From positions 1 through 39,793 of IMG/VR virus record IMGVR_UViG_3300046665_000767: a stretch of 39,793 bases of DNA. One strand, 5' to 3'. Shown here piece by piece: positions 21,045 to 29,075 of the stretch; position 1 is the first letter of the stretch, and each line of letters begins with the position of its first letter. The position numbers and the translations under genes are program-made. The notes beneath the pieces are model-generated. The model did no database searches. It was not told where the DNA came from and saw only the letters and a list, made by a program, of their open reading frames with translations. The stretch is from a virus.

Positions 21045-21692
21045 ATGGGCTACAAAATCCCGAACGGTGGCACGTTTCAACACGCCGCTACCTACGCCGC
21101 TCCACTTGCTGTGTCCGCAATCAGCAACGCGACCGAAGCCGTGGCCACTGTCACTGGGGCCACTCTGGCCGTAGGCGATATCGTCTTGGTCAGTTCTGGC
21201 TGGACTCAGTTGAACGGCCGTGTCGCTCGGGTGAAAGCAGCCACCGCGACAGCGATCACTCTGGAAGGTATCGATACCACCAACACCCAGATCTTTCCTG
21301 CGCTGGGCGGCGTTGGCTCGCTGAAGAAGGTGCTGACGTGGGTGCTGATCCCGCAGATTACTGACGTCGCATTTTCCGGCGGCGATCAGAACTATCTGGC
21401 AGTCGTATTCCTGGAGGATGCCCAGGGCCGCGAAATGCCAACGGACAAGGCTGCCGCTCGAATGACGCTGACAGTGGCCGATGACCCGGCCCAGGCGTAC
21501 GTCCCCATTGTTGTCGCGGCCGACGCCAGCGGCGCACCGCAAGCGTCCCGTCTCAATCTTCCAGGCAACGACACGATCTATTACGGCGCTTGCACATCTT
21601 GGTCCGCGCAGCCTGTTGTCGCTCGGGGCGCTCTCCTGACCCGGACTATCACCCTCGCGTTGCAAGCCCCAATCACCCGTTATCTGTCGTAA
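21045..21692 (+). CDS. Tail tube protein (major tail protein)
   Basis: 215 aa, beta-rich (GATLAVGDIVLVSSGWTQLN, RVARVKAATATAITLEGIDT), with the insertion-domain pattern of lambda V-type tail tube proteins. It is preceded by a strong GAGGAAAA site, befitting an abundant protein, and followed by the tail chaperone. It polymerises around the tape measure. Confidence 0.85.
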   Translation: MGYKIPNGGTFQHAATYAAPLAVSAISNATEAVATVTGATLAVGDIVLVSSGWTQLNGRVARVKAATATAITLEGIDTTNTQIFPALGGVGSLKKVLTWVLIPQITDVAFSGGDQNYLAVVFLEDAQGREMPTDKAAARMTLTVADDPAQAYVPIVVAADASGAPQASRLNLPGNDTIYYGACTSWSAQPVVARGALLTRTITLALQAPITRYLS

Positions 21693-21701
21693 GGGGCAAC
21701 C

Positions 21702-22091
21702 ATGGCCAAGTTCAAGATTGCGCAGGACCCCACGTTCAAAAAAGACGTGGATATCCCTCGCGTGAACGGCACCGTGAACAAGGTGCCATTTGAGTTCAAG
21801 TACCGAGACCGCAAGGAGCTGGCGAAGCTCTTCGCATCATGGAACGAGGCAATCAAGGATGACCAGGAGCGTTTCGCTGAGAAGGGTGACGACATCACCT
21901 TGATCGACATCACTGATGCTCACATTGATCGACAGATTGAGCAGGTCACTGAGTTGGTAGTGGGCTGGGGGTTTGATGACAAGCTGAGCCCTGAATCAAT
22001 CCGCGCTTTGGTGGAAACCTCCGCTGGTGCCGGAGACGCAATCGTGAAGGCCTACCAGGAAGCGTTCGCTGCAGTCCGCCTGGGAAACTGA
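21702..22091 (+). CDS. Tail assembly chaperone, G-type zero-frame product
   Basis: 129 aa. NKVPFEFKYRDRKELAKLFASWNEAI and the charged middle are typical of phage tail assembly chaperones (lambda gpG-like). The last codons contain GGGAAAC directly before the stop, so part of the ribosomes should shift to the -1 frame and make a 232-aa fusion with the downstream T-like segment. It keeps the tape measure soluble and recruits tube subunits. Confidence 0.87.
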   Translation: MAKFKIAQDPTFKKDVDIPRVNGTVNKVPFEFKYRDRKELAKLFASWNEAIKDDQERFAEKGDDITLIDITDAHIDRQIEQVTELVVGWGFDDKLSPESIRALVETSAGAGDAIVKAYQEAFAAVRLGN

Positions 22092-22128
22092 AAGAGGTGT
22101 CGCAGGCGCTGTACACGTCCGCGACACC
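22082..22128 (+). promoter_or_regulatory. Programmed -1 ribosomal frameshift element
   Basis: Slippery heptamer G GGA AAC (22082-22088) in the correct phase, stop TGA next, a 7-nt spacer and a perfect 8-bp stem GGTGTCGC / GCGACACC (22096-22103 with 22121-22128, 17-nt loop). Lambda uses GGGAAAG at the same place for its G-GT product. Confidence 0.9.
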
Positions 22129-22399
22129 GGCTGATCAGCTTGCGATGTTTGGCATCACATCGACCGATCTCGACGAGACCATCGACGTGCTGCCGGACAA
22201 CTGGGGGGCGTTTGTTCTTTTCGATGCGATGTCCACGCAATGGCGCACAGGATATGCCGGTCGGACAGGCCTCGATTACTCCGCACTCCCCACGGTGATG
22301 AGCCTGTTAGGCCTCCCCAAAAAGAACAGAAACAGCCTTTTTCAAGACGTCATTGTCATGGAAACCGAGGCGCTGCTCGTCATGAGCGAAGAAAAATAG
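22088..22399 (+). CDS. T-like extension of the tail chaperone (made by frameshift)
   Basis: The -1 frame adds 103 residues (LKEVSQALYTSATPADQLAM ... VMETEALLVMSEEK) to the chaperone, equivalent to the T part of lambda gpGT, with a DUF1799-like appearance (PADQLAMFGITSTDLDE). An in-frame GTG (22097) exists but has no clear ribosome-binding site, so I regard this as an extension, not a separate gene. The T part is expected to bind the tape measure or tube protein. Confidence 0.85.
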   Translation: MKEVSQALYTSATPADQLAMFGITSTDLDETIDVLPDNWGAFVLFDAMSTQWRTGYAGRTGLDYSALPTVMSLLGLPKKNRNSLFQDVIVMETEALLVMSEEK

Positions 22400-22409
22400 C
22401 GGAGCGACC

Positions 22410-25400
22410 ATGTCGGGCACAATTGCGCAGTTAGGCCTTGAGGTCGACTCGGGTGATGCCGTTCAGGCCGCCACGGATTTGGACAAGCTCACGGCGGCAG
22501 GCGTCAAGGCAGAAAAGGCCGCCGAGGATGTGGCGGCCGGCTTCAAGAAGACCGCAGCGTCGGCTAACGAACTGGCAGCCGCCGAAGACAAGGCCTCCCA
22601 AGCGACTGACAACGCCAAGGCGCGATTGCTGGAGACGGCCAAGGCCTCACTGGAGGCGAGCCAGTATTACCAGTCGCTCACGACTGGCGTGAAGAACAAC
22701 GCCTCAGCCATGGACGCCGGGCGCGCTTCAACCACCAATTACGTCGACCTGCAAAATCGCCTAAAAGCGATGTCGGACTCGCTGGTCGGCACCACCGACA
22801 AGGTTGCGGTTTCGACCAAGCAGGCCGCTGCCGCGACCGGCGTTCAAGCTGAAGGTCTTCAGGCGCTTCTGGGCAAAATCACTCCAGCGTTGGCAGCACT
22901 GCAAAAGCTGGATGATCAGCAAGAAGAGCTGAATAAGCATCACGCGGCCGGCACCATCGGCGCCGACGACTTCAAAACCTACTCCGCTGACATCGACGCA
23001 GCACGGCAGCGCATCAAAGGCCTGGGCGACGACACGTCGAAGTTCAGCCTGAATACCAAAGGTGCGCGCGAAAACGTGCTCCAGCTCGGCAACGCTTTGG
23101 CCGAAGGCAACATCCGCGTAGCGGCGCACAACCTTCTGGAGATCGGCACGAGTGCTGGCACGTCGGCGCTGCGCCTGGCTGCATTGCTTGCGCCAATCGC
23201 CGCGGTGGTCGCTGTTGTTGCCGCTCTCGGCGTTGCCTATTACAAAGGCAGCGAGGAATCCGACAGCTACAACAAGTCGGTGATCCTCACGGGAAGCGCC
23301 GCGGGCGTCAGCGCCGTGCAGCTCGGGGAAATGGCCCGTCAGGTAAGTGCGACGGTCGGAACCACGGGCGCGGCCGCTGAAACGCTTGCCGCGCTGGCAA
23401 GCAACGGCAAGATCGCAGGTGAAAGCTTTCTCTCGATCGCCACCGCTGCTCAGTCGATGCAGGAAGCGACGGGCCAGGCAGTAAGCGAGACGATCGCAGA
23501 GTTCGTTAAGCTGGCCGACGATCCAGTGAAGGCTTCGGCCGCGCTGAACGATCAATACCACTACCTCACCGCGTCGGTTTACTCCCAAATTGCCGCATTG
23601 GAAGAGCAGGGCAACCATGCGGGCGCGGTTAAGCTGGCGACCGAACAGTTCGCGGACGCCATCAACGAGCGCACCCCGAAGATTCTGGAGAACCTAAGTT
23701 TCTGGGAGAAGGGCTACAACGCTGTAGCAAAAGCGGCAGACTCGCTGAAAAACGTCGGCCGGTCCGACATTGTTTCGGATATTGCCAAAGCTCAAGACGA
23801 TCTGGATCGAGCGCAGAGGGGCGAAGTCGGCCTCTTCCAAAACAAAGCCGTGATGGTCGAGTACTACACGGACAAGCTCAACTTTCTGAAGGACACCAAG
23901 GCCGCCCAGGATGATGATGCGAAGTACGCGGGCGAGCAGGCCAAAGCCCAGCAAGATTCGATCACCGCCATGGGCAAGATCGATGCGCTTACGAAATCCT
24001 CATACACCAATGAGCAGAAGCGCACCGAGGCGATCAAGGATTATCGGCGCTCGCTCGATGCCATTCGCAAGACCGATCCGAACGATGCGCGGCTGAATCA
24101 GGCGGCCATCGATAAGAACATCGCGAACATCAATGACAAGTTCAAGGACGCCAAAGGGCCTGCAAATCAGCTGGACCTCAGCGGCGTCAATGACACCCAG
24201 AACCAGCTGAAATCGATTGTCGGCTATTACCAGAACATCCAGAAGGAACTGGATGCGGCTCAGAAAGCTGGCCTGGTCTCCGCCGAGTCTTACAGCAGCC
24301 AGCGCACAGCCATTGTCGAGCAAGAGAAAGGGGACGTCACAGCTGCGTACGAGGCAGAGATTGCCGCGCTCGAAGCGACCAAGGGCAAGTCGTCGACGTC
24401 CGCTCAGCAGCGAATTCAGCTTGATCAGAAAATCGCTGATGCGCGCACCAGTATGGTCAAGGCGCAGCGTGACGCTGACAGCCAGCTCGAAGTGTTGGCG
24501 ACAAACGAGCAAGGCCGTATGGCCAAGCAAGAGCGGTCGATCAACTCATACGTCCAGGCTCTCAGCCAGCAGCAAAAGGCGCTGGAGTTGGCCGGGCAGC
24601 GCGCCGTGCTGGGCGTTGGCCGTGGTGATCGTGCAAACGCGCTCAATGGCGAGCTGAACAGCCAGCAGGACCGGTTTGCTCAGCAGTCGCTTGAACTCGC
24701 GAATCAGAAGTCCGATCCGTCGCGCAACATGTCGGAAGACGAGTTCGCGAAGAAGTCGCAGGCGCTGGCCGACGCCAACAAAAACGCCACCGACCAGATC
24801 CGGCAGAATTACGCGGATGTCGAAGCAGCCCAGGGCAGTTGGACGAGTGGCGCAAGCGCGGCATGGGAAAATTACCTGGACAGCGCCAAGAACATTTCCG
24901 GGCAGACCAAGAGCCTTTTCGGCAACGCGTTCAGCTCCATGGAAGACGCTGTCGTCAACTTTGCGCTAACGGGAAAGCTGTCGTTCTCCAGCTTCGCAAA
25001 ATCGATCCTTGCGGACATGGCGCGTATCGCTACACGGCAAGCGTCGTCTTCTTTGCTCAGCTCTCTGTTTGGGGCGGGGTTGAGTTACTTCAGTGGTAGC
25101 GGCACCGGGTCCGAATCGTTGGGGGCGAGCCAGGCAGGCTATTCGCAAACGTACTTCCCGCAGGCCAAAGGCGGCGCATGGTCGAACGGCGTGCAGATGT
25201 TTGCCGAGGGCGCGGCGTTCACCAACAGTGTTGTCAGTACACCGACTGCGTTCGGGATGGCCGGTGGCAAGACTGGTGTCATGGGCGAGGCGGGCGATGA
25301 GGCGATCATGCCGCTGACTCGAACCTCAAGCGGCGCCCTCGGCGTCCGCTCTGTAGGTGGCGGCGGTTCGAGCATCTCGATTAACGCGCCAGTGAGCGTC

Positions 25401-25556
25401 GTGACACAGGATCGAAGCGGCGAAGGGATGCAGCTTGATCAAACAGCTCTTCAGCAGAATCTGCAAAAGCAGATGAAAAGTGCTGCGGAGAAAGCCGTGG
25501 CTGATTCTTGGCGCGCCGGCGGCGTCAGTTACCGCAACAGCACTGGGAGAGGGTGA
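22410..25556 (+). CDS. Tail tape measure protein
   Basis: 1048 aa. Long helical protein with Ala/Lys/Asp-rich repeats, a hydrophobic stretch at about 248-272 (ALRLAALLAPIAAVVAVVAALGVAYY) and a C-terminal part (NAFSSMEDAVVNFALTGKLSFSSFAKSI) that matches the lambda H-type tape measure C-terminal domain. It sets tail length and probably enters the host envelope with the DNA. By the usual 1.5 A per residue rule the tail would be about 150 nm; this is a family-based estimate. GGAG site; follows the chaperone as expected. Confidence 0.93.
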   Translation: MSGTIAQLGLEVDSGDAVQAATDLDKLTAAGVKAEKAAEDVAAGFKKTAASANELAAAEDKASQATDNAKARLLETAKASLEASQYYQSLTTGVKNNASAMDAGRASTTNYVDLQNRLKAMSDSLVGTTDKVAVSTKQAAAATGVQAEGLQALLGKITPALAALQKLDDQQEELNKHHAAGTIGADDFKTYSADIDAARQRIKGLGDDTSKFSLNTKGARENVLQLGNALAEGNIRVAAHNLLEIGTSAGTSALRLAALLAPIAAVVAVVAALGVAYYKGSEESDSYNKSVILTGSAAGVSAVQLGEMARQVSATVGTTGAAAETLAALASNGKIAGESFLSIATAAQSMQEATGQAVSETIAEFVKLADDPVKASAALNDQYHYLTASVYSQIAALEEQGNHAGAVKLATEQFADAINERTPKILENLSFWEKGYNAVAKAADSLKNVGRSDIVSDIAKAQDDLDRAQRGEVGLFQNKAVMVEYYTDKLNFLKDTKAAQDDDAKYAGEQAKAQQDSITAMGKIDALTKSSYTNEQKRTEAIKDYRRSLDAIRKTDPNDARLNQAAIDKNIANINDKFKDAKGPANQLDLSGVNDTQNQLKSIVGYYQNIQKELDAAQKAGLVSAESYSSQRTAIVEQEKGDVTAAYEAEIAALEATKGKSSTSAQQRIQLDQKIADARTSMVKAQRDADSQLEVLATNEQGRMAKQERSINSYVQALSQQQKALELAGQRAVLGVGRGDRANALNGELNSQQDRFAQQSLELANQKSDPSRNMSEDEFAKKSQALADANKNATDQIRQNYADVEAAQGSWTSGASAAWENYLDSAKNISGQTKSLFGNAFSSMEDAVVNFALTGKLSFSSFAKSILADMARIATRQASSSLLSSLFGAGLSYFSGSGTGSESLGASQAGYSQTYFPQAKGGAWSNGVQMFAEGAAFTNSVVSTPTAFGMAGGKTGVMGEAGDEAIMPLTRTSSGALGVRSVGGGGSSISINAPVSVVTQDRSGEGMQLDQTALQQNLQKQMKSAAEKAVADSWRAGGVSYRNSTGRG

Positions 25557-25558
25557 GC

Positions 25559-25897
25559 ATGGCGACTGAAACATTCACCTGGCCAACACAGCCGGGTGAC
25601 GCCCCTGATATTGATTACCGAACGCGGACCTCTCAGTTCGGAAATGGGTACAAGCAGGTCGTCGGTGACGGGCCGAACAACAAGGAGTGCTCATACCCCA
25701 TCACCTACACAGGCTCCAAGTCTGAGGTAATCAAAATAATGGCTTTCTTCGACCGTCACGCAAGTGCCAAAGCATTCCTCTGGACGCCTCCACTCGGCGG
25801 TCTAGGGCTGTTCTTGTGCGCCAAGCCTGTCCCGACGCCCATGGGCGGCAACGTGTACCGCATCACAGCGACCTTCGAACAAGCCTTCCGACCATAA
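25559..25897 (+). CDS. Minor tail protein M-like
   Basis: 112 aa. FTWPTQPGDAPDIDYRTRTSQFGNGYKQVVGDG and FFDRHASAKAFLWTPPLGG are the lambda gpM (phage minor tail protein) signature; a distal tail component linking tape measure and tip. ATG chosen 2 nt after the tape measure stop with GGGAGAGGG upstream. Confidence 0.9.
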   Translation: MATETFTWPTQPGDAPDIDYRTRTSQFGNGYKQVVGDGPNNKECSYPITYTGSKSEVIKIMAFFDRHASAKAFLWTPPLGGLGLFLCAKPVPTPMGGNVYRITATFEQAFRP

Positions 25898-25906
25898 GGA
25901 TCACCC

Positions 25907-26656
25907 ATGCCGTTAATCAGCGATCTCCAGGTTCTTGAGCCTGGGAGCGAAGTGTTGCTGTTCGAGCTGGACGGCTCGGATTACGGCGCGGATATCCTGC
26001 GCTTTCACGGGCATTCGATCCCATACACGTCTGCTGAATTAATGGTGGCTGGCGTGAACGCTGATCAGTTGCCCGCAAAGGCTATCTGGTGGCAGGGCGA
26101 AGAATACGGCGCGTGGCCGGTCCAGATTGAGGGCGTTGAGGCGAATGGGGACGGCACGGCGGTGCGCCCGACGCTTTCCGTGGGGAACGTTGGCGGCCGC
26201 ATTACGGCGTTATGCCTGGCGTTCGAAGACCTCCTTGAGTTCAAGATGACTATGCGGCACACGCTCGGTCGATACCTTGACGCAGTGAACTTCGAAAGTG
26301 GCAACGCCGAGGCTGATCCCACCCAGGAATCGATTGAAGTCTGGTATCTCGACCAGAAGACGAACGAGGACGGTGAAAACGTTTCGTGGGAACTGGCCAG
26401 TCCGGGCGACGTCGGCGGCGAATCGATTGGTCGCCAGATGACGACGCTCTGTCACTGGTGCCTCACTGGGGGGTACCGGGGGCCGAACTGTGGCTACACC
26501 GGCGGATACGTCGACAAGGACGGTCTGCCCACGGACAACCCTGAACTCGACGAATGCGACGCGACCCTTGGCCGTGGTTGCGAGCCGCGCTTTGGCGCAA
26601 ACAACGAACTACCCTTTGGCGGATTCCCTGCCGTCTCCCTCATCGCTCGGAGCTGA
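25907..26656 (+). CDS. Minor tail protein L-like, probable Fe-S protein
   Basis: 249 aa, beta-rich N-terminal two thirds as in lambda gpL. The C-terminal part carries cysteines C182, C185, C195, C217 and C225 (LCHWC..., PNCGY, ECDATLGRGC); lambda gpL binds a [4Fe-4S] cluster through four C-terminal cysteines, and the pattern here is compatible. Part of the tail tip, between M and K. Confidence 0.88.
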   Translation: MPLISDLQVLEPGSEVLLFELDGSDYGADILRFHGHSIPYTSAELMVAGVNADQLPAKAIWWQGEEYGAWPVQIEGVEANGDGTAVRPTLSVGNVGGRITALCLAFEDLLEFKMTMRHTLGRYLDAVNFESGNAEADPTQESIEVWYLDQKTNEDGENVSWELASPGDVGGESIGRQMTTLCHWCLTGGYRGPNCGYTGGYVDKDGLPTDNPELDECDATLGRGCEPRFGANNELPFGGFPAVSLIARS

Positions 26657-26658
26657 TC

Positions 26659-27414
26659 ATGCTCAAGTACATCCTGGAAGCGGTGCGCAAGCACGCGGCG
26701 GCGGAATATCCGCGCGAGTGCTGCGGATTGCTGCTGACCGTGGGGCGCAAGCAGCAATACTTCCCCTGCGCGAACACGGCCAGTGAGCCGAACGAAGAAT
26801 TCCGAATCGACCCTGAGGACTACGGTCGGGCCGAGGATGTTGGTGAGGTCATTGGCATTGTGCACTCTCATCCTGATGCGACCAGTCGGCCGTCACCGCG
26901 CGACCTCGCGATGTGCGAAGCGACCGAGCTGCCCTGGCACATTCTGAGCTGGCCTGAAGGCGACCTCAGAACCATCACACCGACTGGCAGCACGCCCTTG
27001 CTCAAGCGCCCATTCGTTCATGGCGCCTGGGATTGCTGGCAGGTATGCGCTGACTGGTACAAGCGCGAGTGGGGGATTGAATTCGAGGCATTCCAGCGCG
27101 AAGACGGCTGGTGGGAGCAGGCAGACGGGCCGAGCCTCTACGAGCAGGCTTACGAAGCGGCGGGCTTTGAGCGTGTCGGAACGCCTCAGCGCGGCGACAT
27201 GATCGTCATGGATGTGGGGCGCACCAAACATCCAAGTCACGCAGGAATTTATCTGGGCACTGATGCATCGTTGCCTGACGAAGAAAGCGGTGTGCACGGG
27301 CCCGGGCCCTTCATGCTGCATCACATGTACGGTCGGCCTTCCGAGATCATAGTGTTCGGTGGTCCCTGGCTCAACAGAACAAGACTGGTCCTTCGACATC
27401 GCGATGCGCGGTGA
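26659..27414 (+). CDS. Tail assembly protein K-like (JAMM plus NlpC/P60)
   Basis: 251 aa with two enzyme domains. N-terminal JAMM/MPN metalloprotease: E20 and the HSHPDATSRPSPRD motif (H69, H71, S79, D82). C-terminal NlpC/P60 cysteine peptidase: C126 in AWDCWQ and H194 in HPSHAGIYLG. This is the lambda gpK architecture, required for tail tip assembly and perhaps local peptidoglycan cleavage at entry. Start 2 nt after the L stop. Confidence 0.92.
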   Translation: MLKYILEAVRKHAAAEYPRECCGLLLTVGRKQQYFPCANTASEPNEEFRIDPEDYGRAEDVGEVIGIVHSHPDATSRPSPRDLAMCEATELPWHILSWPEGDLRTITPTGSTPLLKRPFVHGAWDCWQVCADWYKREWGIEFEAFQREDGWWEQADGPSLYEQAYEAAGFERVGTPQRGDMIVMDVGRTKHPSHAGIYLGTDASLPDEESGVHGPGPFMLHHMYGRPSEIIVFGGPWLNRTRLVLRHRDAR

Positions 27415-27499
27415 TAATCTCGAGCTTCATCAATGAGGGATCATGATGCGTATTTTGATAGGAGCGCTAACTTTTGCTTTTCCTGCGCGGTGAGCGACA

Positions 27500-27528
27500 T
27501 TCAGCGCTGCTCAATATGGTGATAGCAT
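27500..27528 (+). promoter_or_regulatory. Weak candidate promoter for the immunity cassette
   Basis: TTCAGC (27500-27505), 17-nt spacer, TAGCAT (27523-27528). Only 3/6 and 4/6 matches, but the 162-nt gap before an otherwise independent two-gene unit suggests a promoter here. The gap also holds a 16-codon remnant (MMRILIGALT..., 27443-27493) with its own GAGGG site. Confidence 0.3.
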
Positions 27529-27576
27529 CCTACGGGTGGTCATGGATGAGCCGTGCCAAATGAGCAAGGGGGTCGT

Positions 27577-28014
27577 ATGTTCGTTGTCAGGCTTTTAGTC
27601 CTGGGATTTCTGGCGTTCTTCAGCTATTCAATGGGCGCAGAGCATGGCCCTCTCAATGCCTTCGGTAAGTTGATCGCGTATAGCGGCGTCGTCTTTATTC
27701 CACTTTTCTACATGCTTCCAACAATCGAAGCAGCCATCCGCAAAAACAGCAACCTGCCCGCTATCGCGGCAGTGAACTTCTTTCTTGGGTGGAGCTTGCT
27801 CGGATGGGTTGCTGCGCTGGTATGGGCCTTCAAAAAGCCGGCTCACGTCATCGTCACGGAAAGTGTCACCAGTCATCCATATAGTGAGCCGGTGATTGCC
27901 GATCGCAAGCCGAAGAAAGACTGTCCTTTCTGTGGTGAGGAGGTTTTGGCGGTGGCCGTAAAGTGCAAGCATTGCGGCAGTGATCTTCATGAGACTGCTG
28001 GGGGTGTTGCATGA
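27577..28014 (+). CDS. Superinfection immunity protein (T4 Imm-like) with C-terminal zinc ribbon
   Basis: 145 aa. Residues 47-86 (LPTIEAAIRKNSNLPAIAAV then NFFLGWSLLGWVAALVWAF) are the superinfection immunity domain related to T4 Imm, a membrane protein that blocks DNA entry of related phages. There are about three hydrophobic helices (2-20, 32-50, 62-85). The added C-terminal tail has a zinc ribbon C116, C119, C130, C133 (CPFCG and CKHCG), probably cytosolic. ATG chosen for AAGGGGG 5-6 nt upstream. It overlaps the following lipoprotein gene, suggesting joint action in superinfection exclusion. Confidence 0.87.
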   Translation: MFVVRLLVLGFLAFFSYSMGAEHGPLNAFGKLIAYSGVVFIPLFYMLPTIEAAIRKNSNLPAIAAVNFFLGWSLLGWVAALVWAFKKPAHVIVTESVTSHPYSEPVIADRKPKKDCPFCGEEVLAVAVKCKHCGSDLHETAGGVA

Positions 28015-28361
28015 AGATCCGGCTATTGGTTCTGGCGGTGGCATTGTTGGGTGGATGTATGGCCCGTCCGATGAACGAGGTGAGGCAGGGCGGCCCGAAC
28101 AAAATCCTCTATTCGAAGAAATCTGATAAGGCTGTCGCTCAGTGCGTTCAATACGAGTGGCAAAACCAGTCGCTTTTTGGCGTAACACCCGAGGCCACGA
28201 TGCAGGCGGGTCGAGATTCTGGCTACACGGTTTTTACCGCCGCGTCCGAGTACTTCGTGGATATCAAGGCAGGAGCATCCGGATCGGAAGCGAGGTACTA
28301 CGTCATCGCCGACAACTGGATAGCTAAGGCGAGGCTGGATAAACTTCAATCCTGTCTCTGA
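28011..28361 (+). CDS. Small lipoprotein linked to the immunity gene
   Basis: 116 aa. A signal peptide ends in the lipobox LLGGC (C16), giving an outer- or inner-membrane lipoprotein with a 100-residue periplasmic domain containing two more cysteines (QCVQYEWQNQSLFGVTP..., LQSCL). The ATGA overlap with the Imm-like gene and the terminator behind it define a two-gene cargo unit. Phage-encoded lipoproteins of this kind often block receptors or DNA injection; that role is inferred. Confidence 0.8.
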   Translation: MKIRLLVLAVALLGGCMARPMNEVRQGGPNKILYSKKSDKAVAQCVQYEWQNQSLFGVTPEATMQAGRDSGYTVFTAASEYFVDIKAGASGSEARYYVIADNWIAKARLDKLQSCL

Positions 28362-28373
28362 AGAATCAACGAA

Positions 28374-28393
28374 CCCGCTCCGGCGGGTTTTTT
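28374..28393 (+). terminator. Terminator of the immunity cassette
   Basis: CCCGC / GCGGG stem with a TCCG loop followed by six T. It closes the accessory unit just before the I-like tail gene. Confidence 0.87.
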
Positions 28394-28407
28394 ATTGGGA
28401 CAAATAA

Positions 28408-29019
28408 ATGGCCGCTACATACACCCCCATGACCGTGATCAAGCTTTCTGGCTCGCTTGCGAGGCGATTCGGCCGAGAGCATCGGCGCGCAATCGACAGC
28501 CAAAGCGTTTGGGAGGCTTTTCGAGCACTCAAGGCGACGCTTCTCGGATTCGAGGATGAGATCAAGCGACTAGATCGGCTTGGGCTTCGGTTCGCGATCT
28601 TTCGGAACAAGAAAAACACCGGAACAGAATCCTTCGAAATGGCCGGCACGCGCGAGCTCAGGATTGTCCCTGTCCTTGAGGGCAGCAAACGAGCGGGCTC
28701 GCTGCAAACGATCCTGGGCGCGGTACTGATAGTCGTCGGGTTGGTTATCACTGGTGGCACATTCGGTGCGGGCGCCCCGTTTGGGTCTGCCCTGATCACC
28801 CTTGGCGCTTCTATGGTGGCAGGCGGCGTTATCCAGATGCTTAGTCCTCAGCAAAGCGGGCTTTCCCAAAGCGCCTCACCCGAAAACCTACCGTCATACG
28901 CCTTCGGCAGTGCCCGCAATACCACGGCCAGCGGTAACCCGGTGCCGATTTGCATCGGAAAGCGGCGGTGGGGCGGCGCAATTATCTCGGCATCGATTTT
29001 GGCCGAAGACAAAACCTGA
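28408..29019 (+). CDS. Tail assembly protein I-like
   Basis: 203 aa. VIKLSGSLARRFGREHRRAI at the start, a hydrophobic glycine-rich stretch (about 100-150, TILGAVLIVVGLVITGGTFGAGAP) and the end PVPICIGKRRWGGAIISASI match lambda gpI. It works with K and J in tip assembly. Its upstream ribosome-binding site is poor (GGGAC), perhaps because the cargo insertion altered it. Confidence 0.88.
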   Translation: MAATYTPMTVIKLSGSLARRFGREHRRAIDSQSVWEAFRALKATLLGFEDEIKRLDRLGLRFAIFRNKKNTGTESFEMAGTRELRIVPVLEGSKRAGSLQTILGAVLIVVGLVITGGTFGAGAPFGSALITLGASMVAGGVIQMLSPQQSGLSQSASPENLPSYAFGSARNTTASGNPVPICIGKRRWGGAIISASILAEDKT

Positions 29020-29037
29020 TCTGACTCGCGTCATCCG

Positions 29038-29059
29038 ACCGCCTCTGGGCGGTTTTTTT
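29038..29059 (+). terminator. Terminator between I and J
   Basis: ACCGCC / GGCGGT stem with a TCTG loop and seven T, only 18 nt after the I stop and 16 nt before the J start. A strong terminator here, with no gene attached, must be bypassed for J expression. Confidence 0.85.
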
Positions 29060-29075
29060 ATGCCTGGAGAAAAGC

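Noticed and set aside
22097-22399. Independent gene for the T-like segment
   Set aside because: No clear ribosome-binding site for the GTG; the frameshift signal explains its expression better.
22761-23618. 285-codon minus-strand frame inside the tape measure gene
   Set aside because: Antisense shadow of a single well-supported gene, no recognisable domain or start signal.
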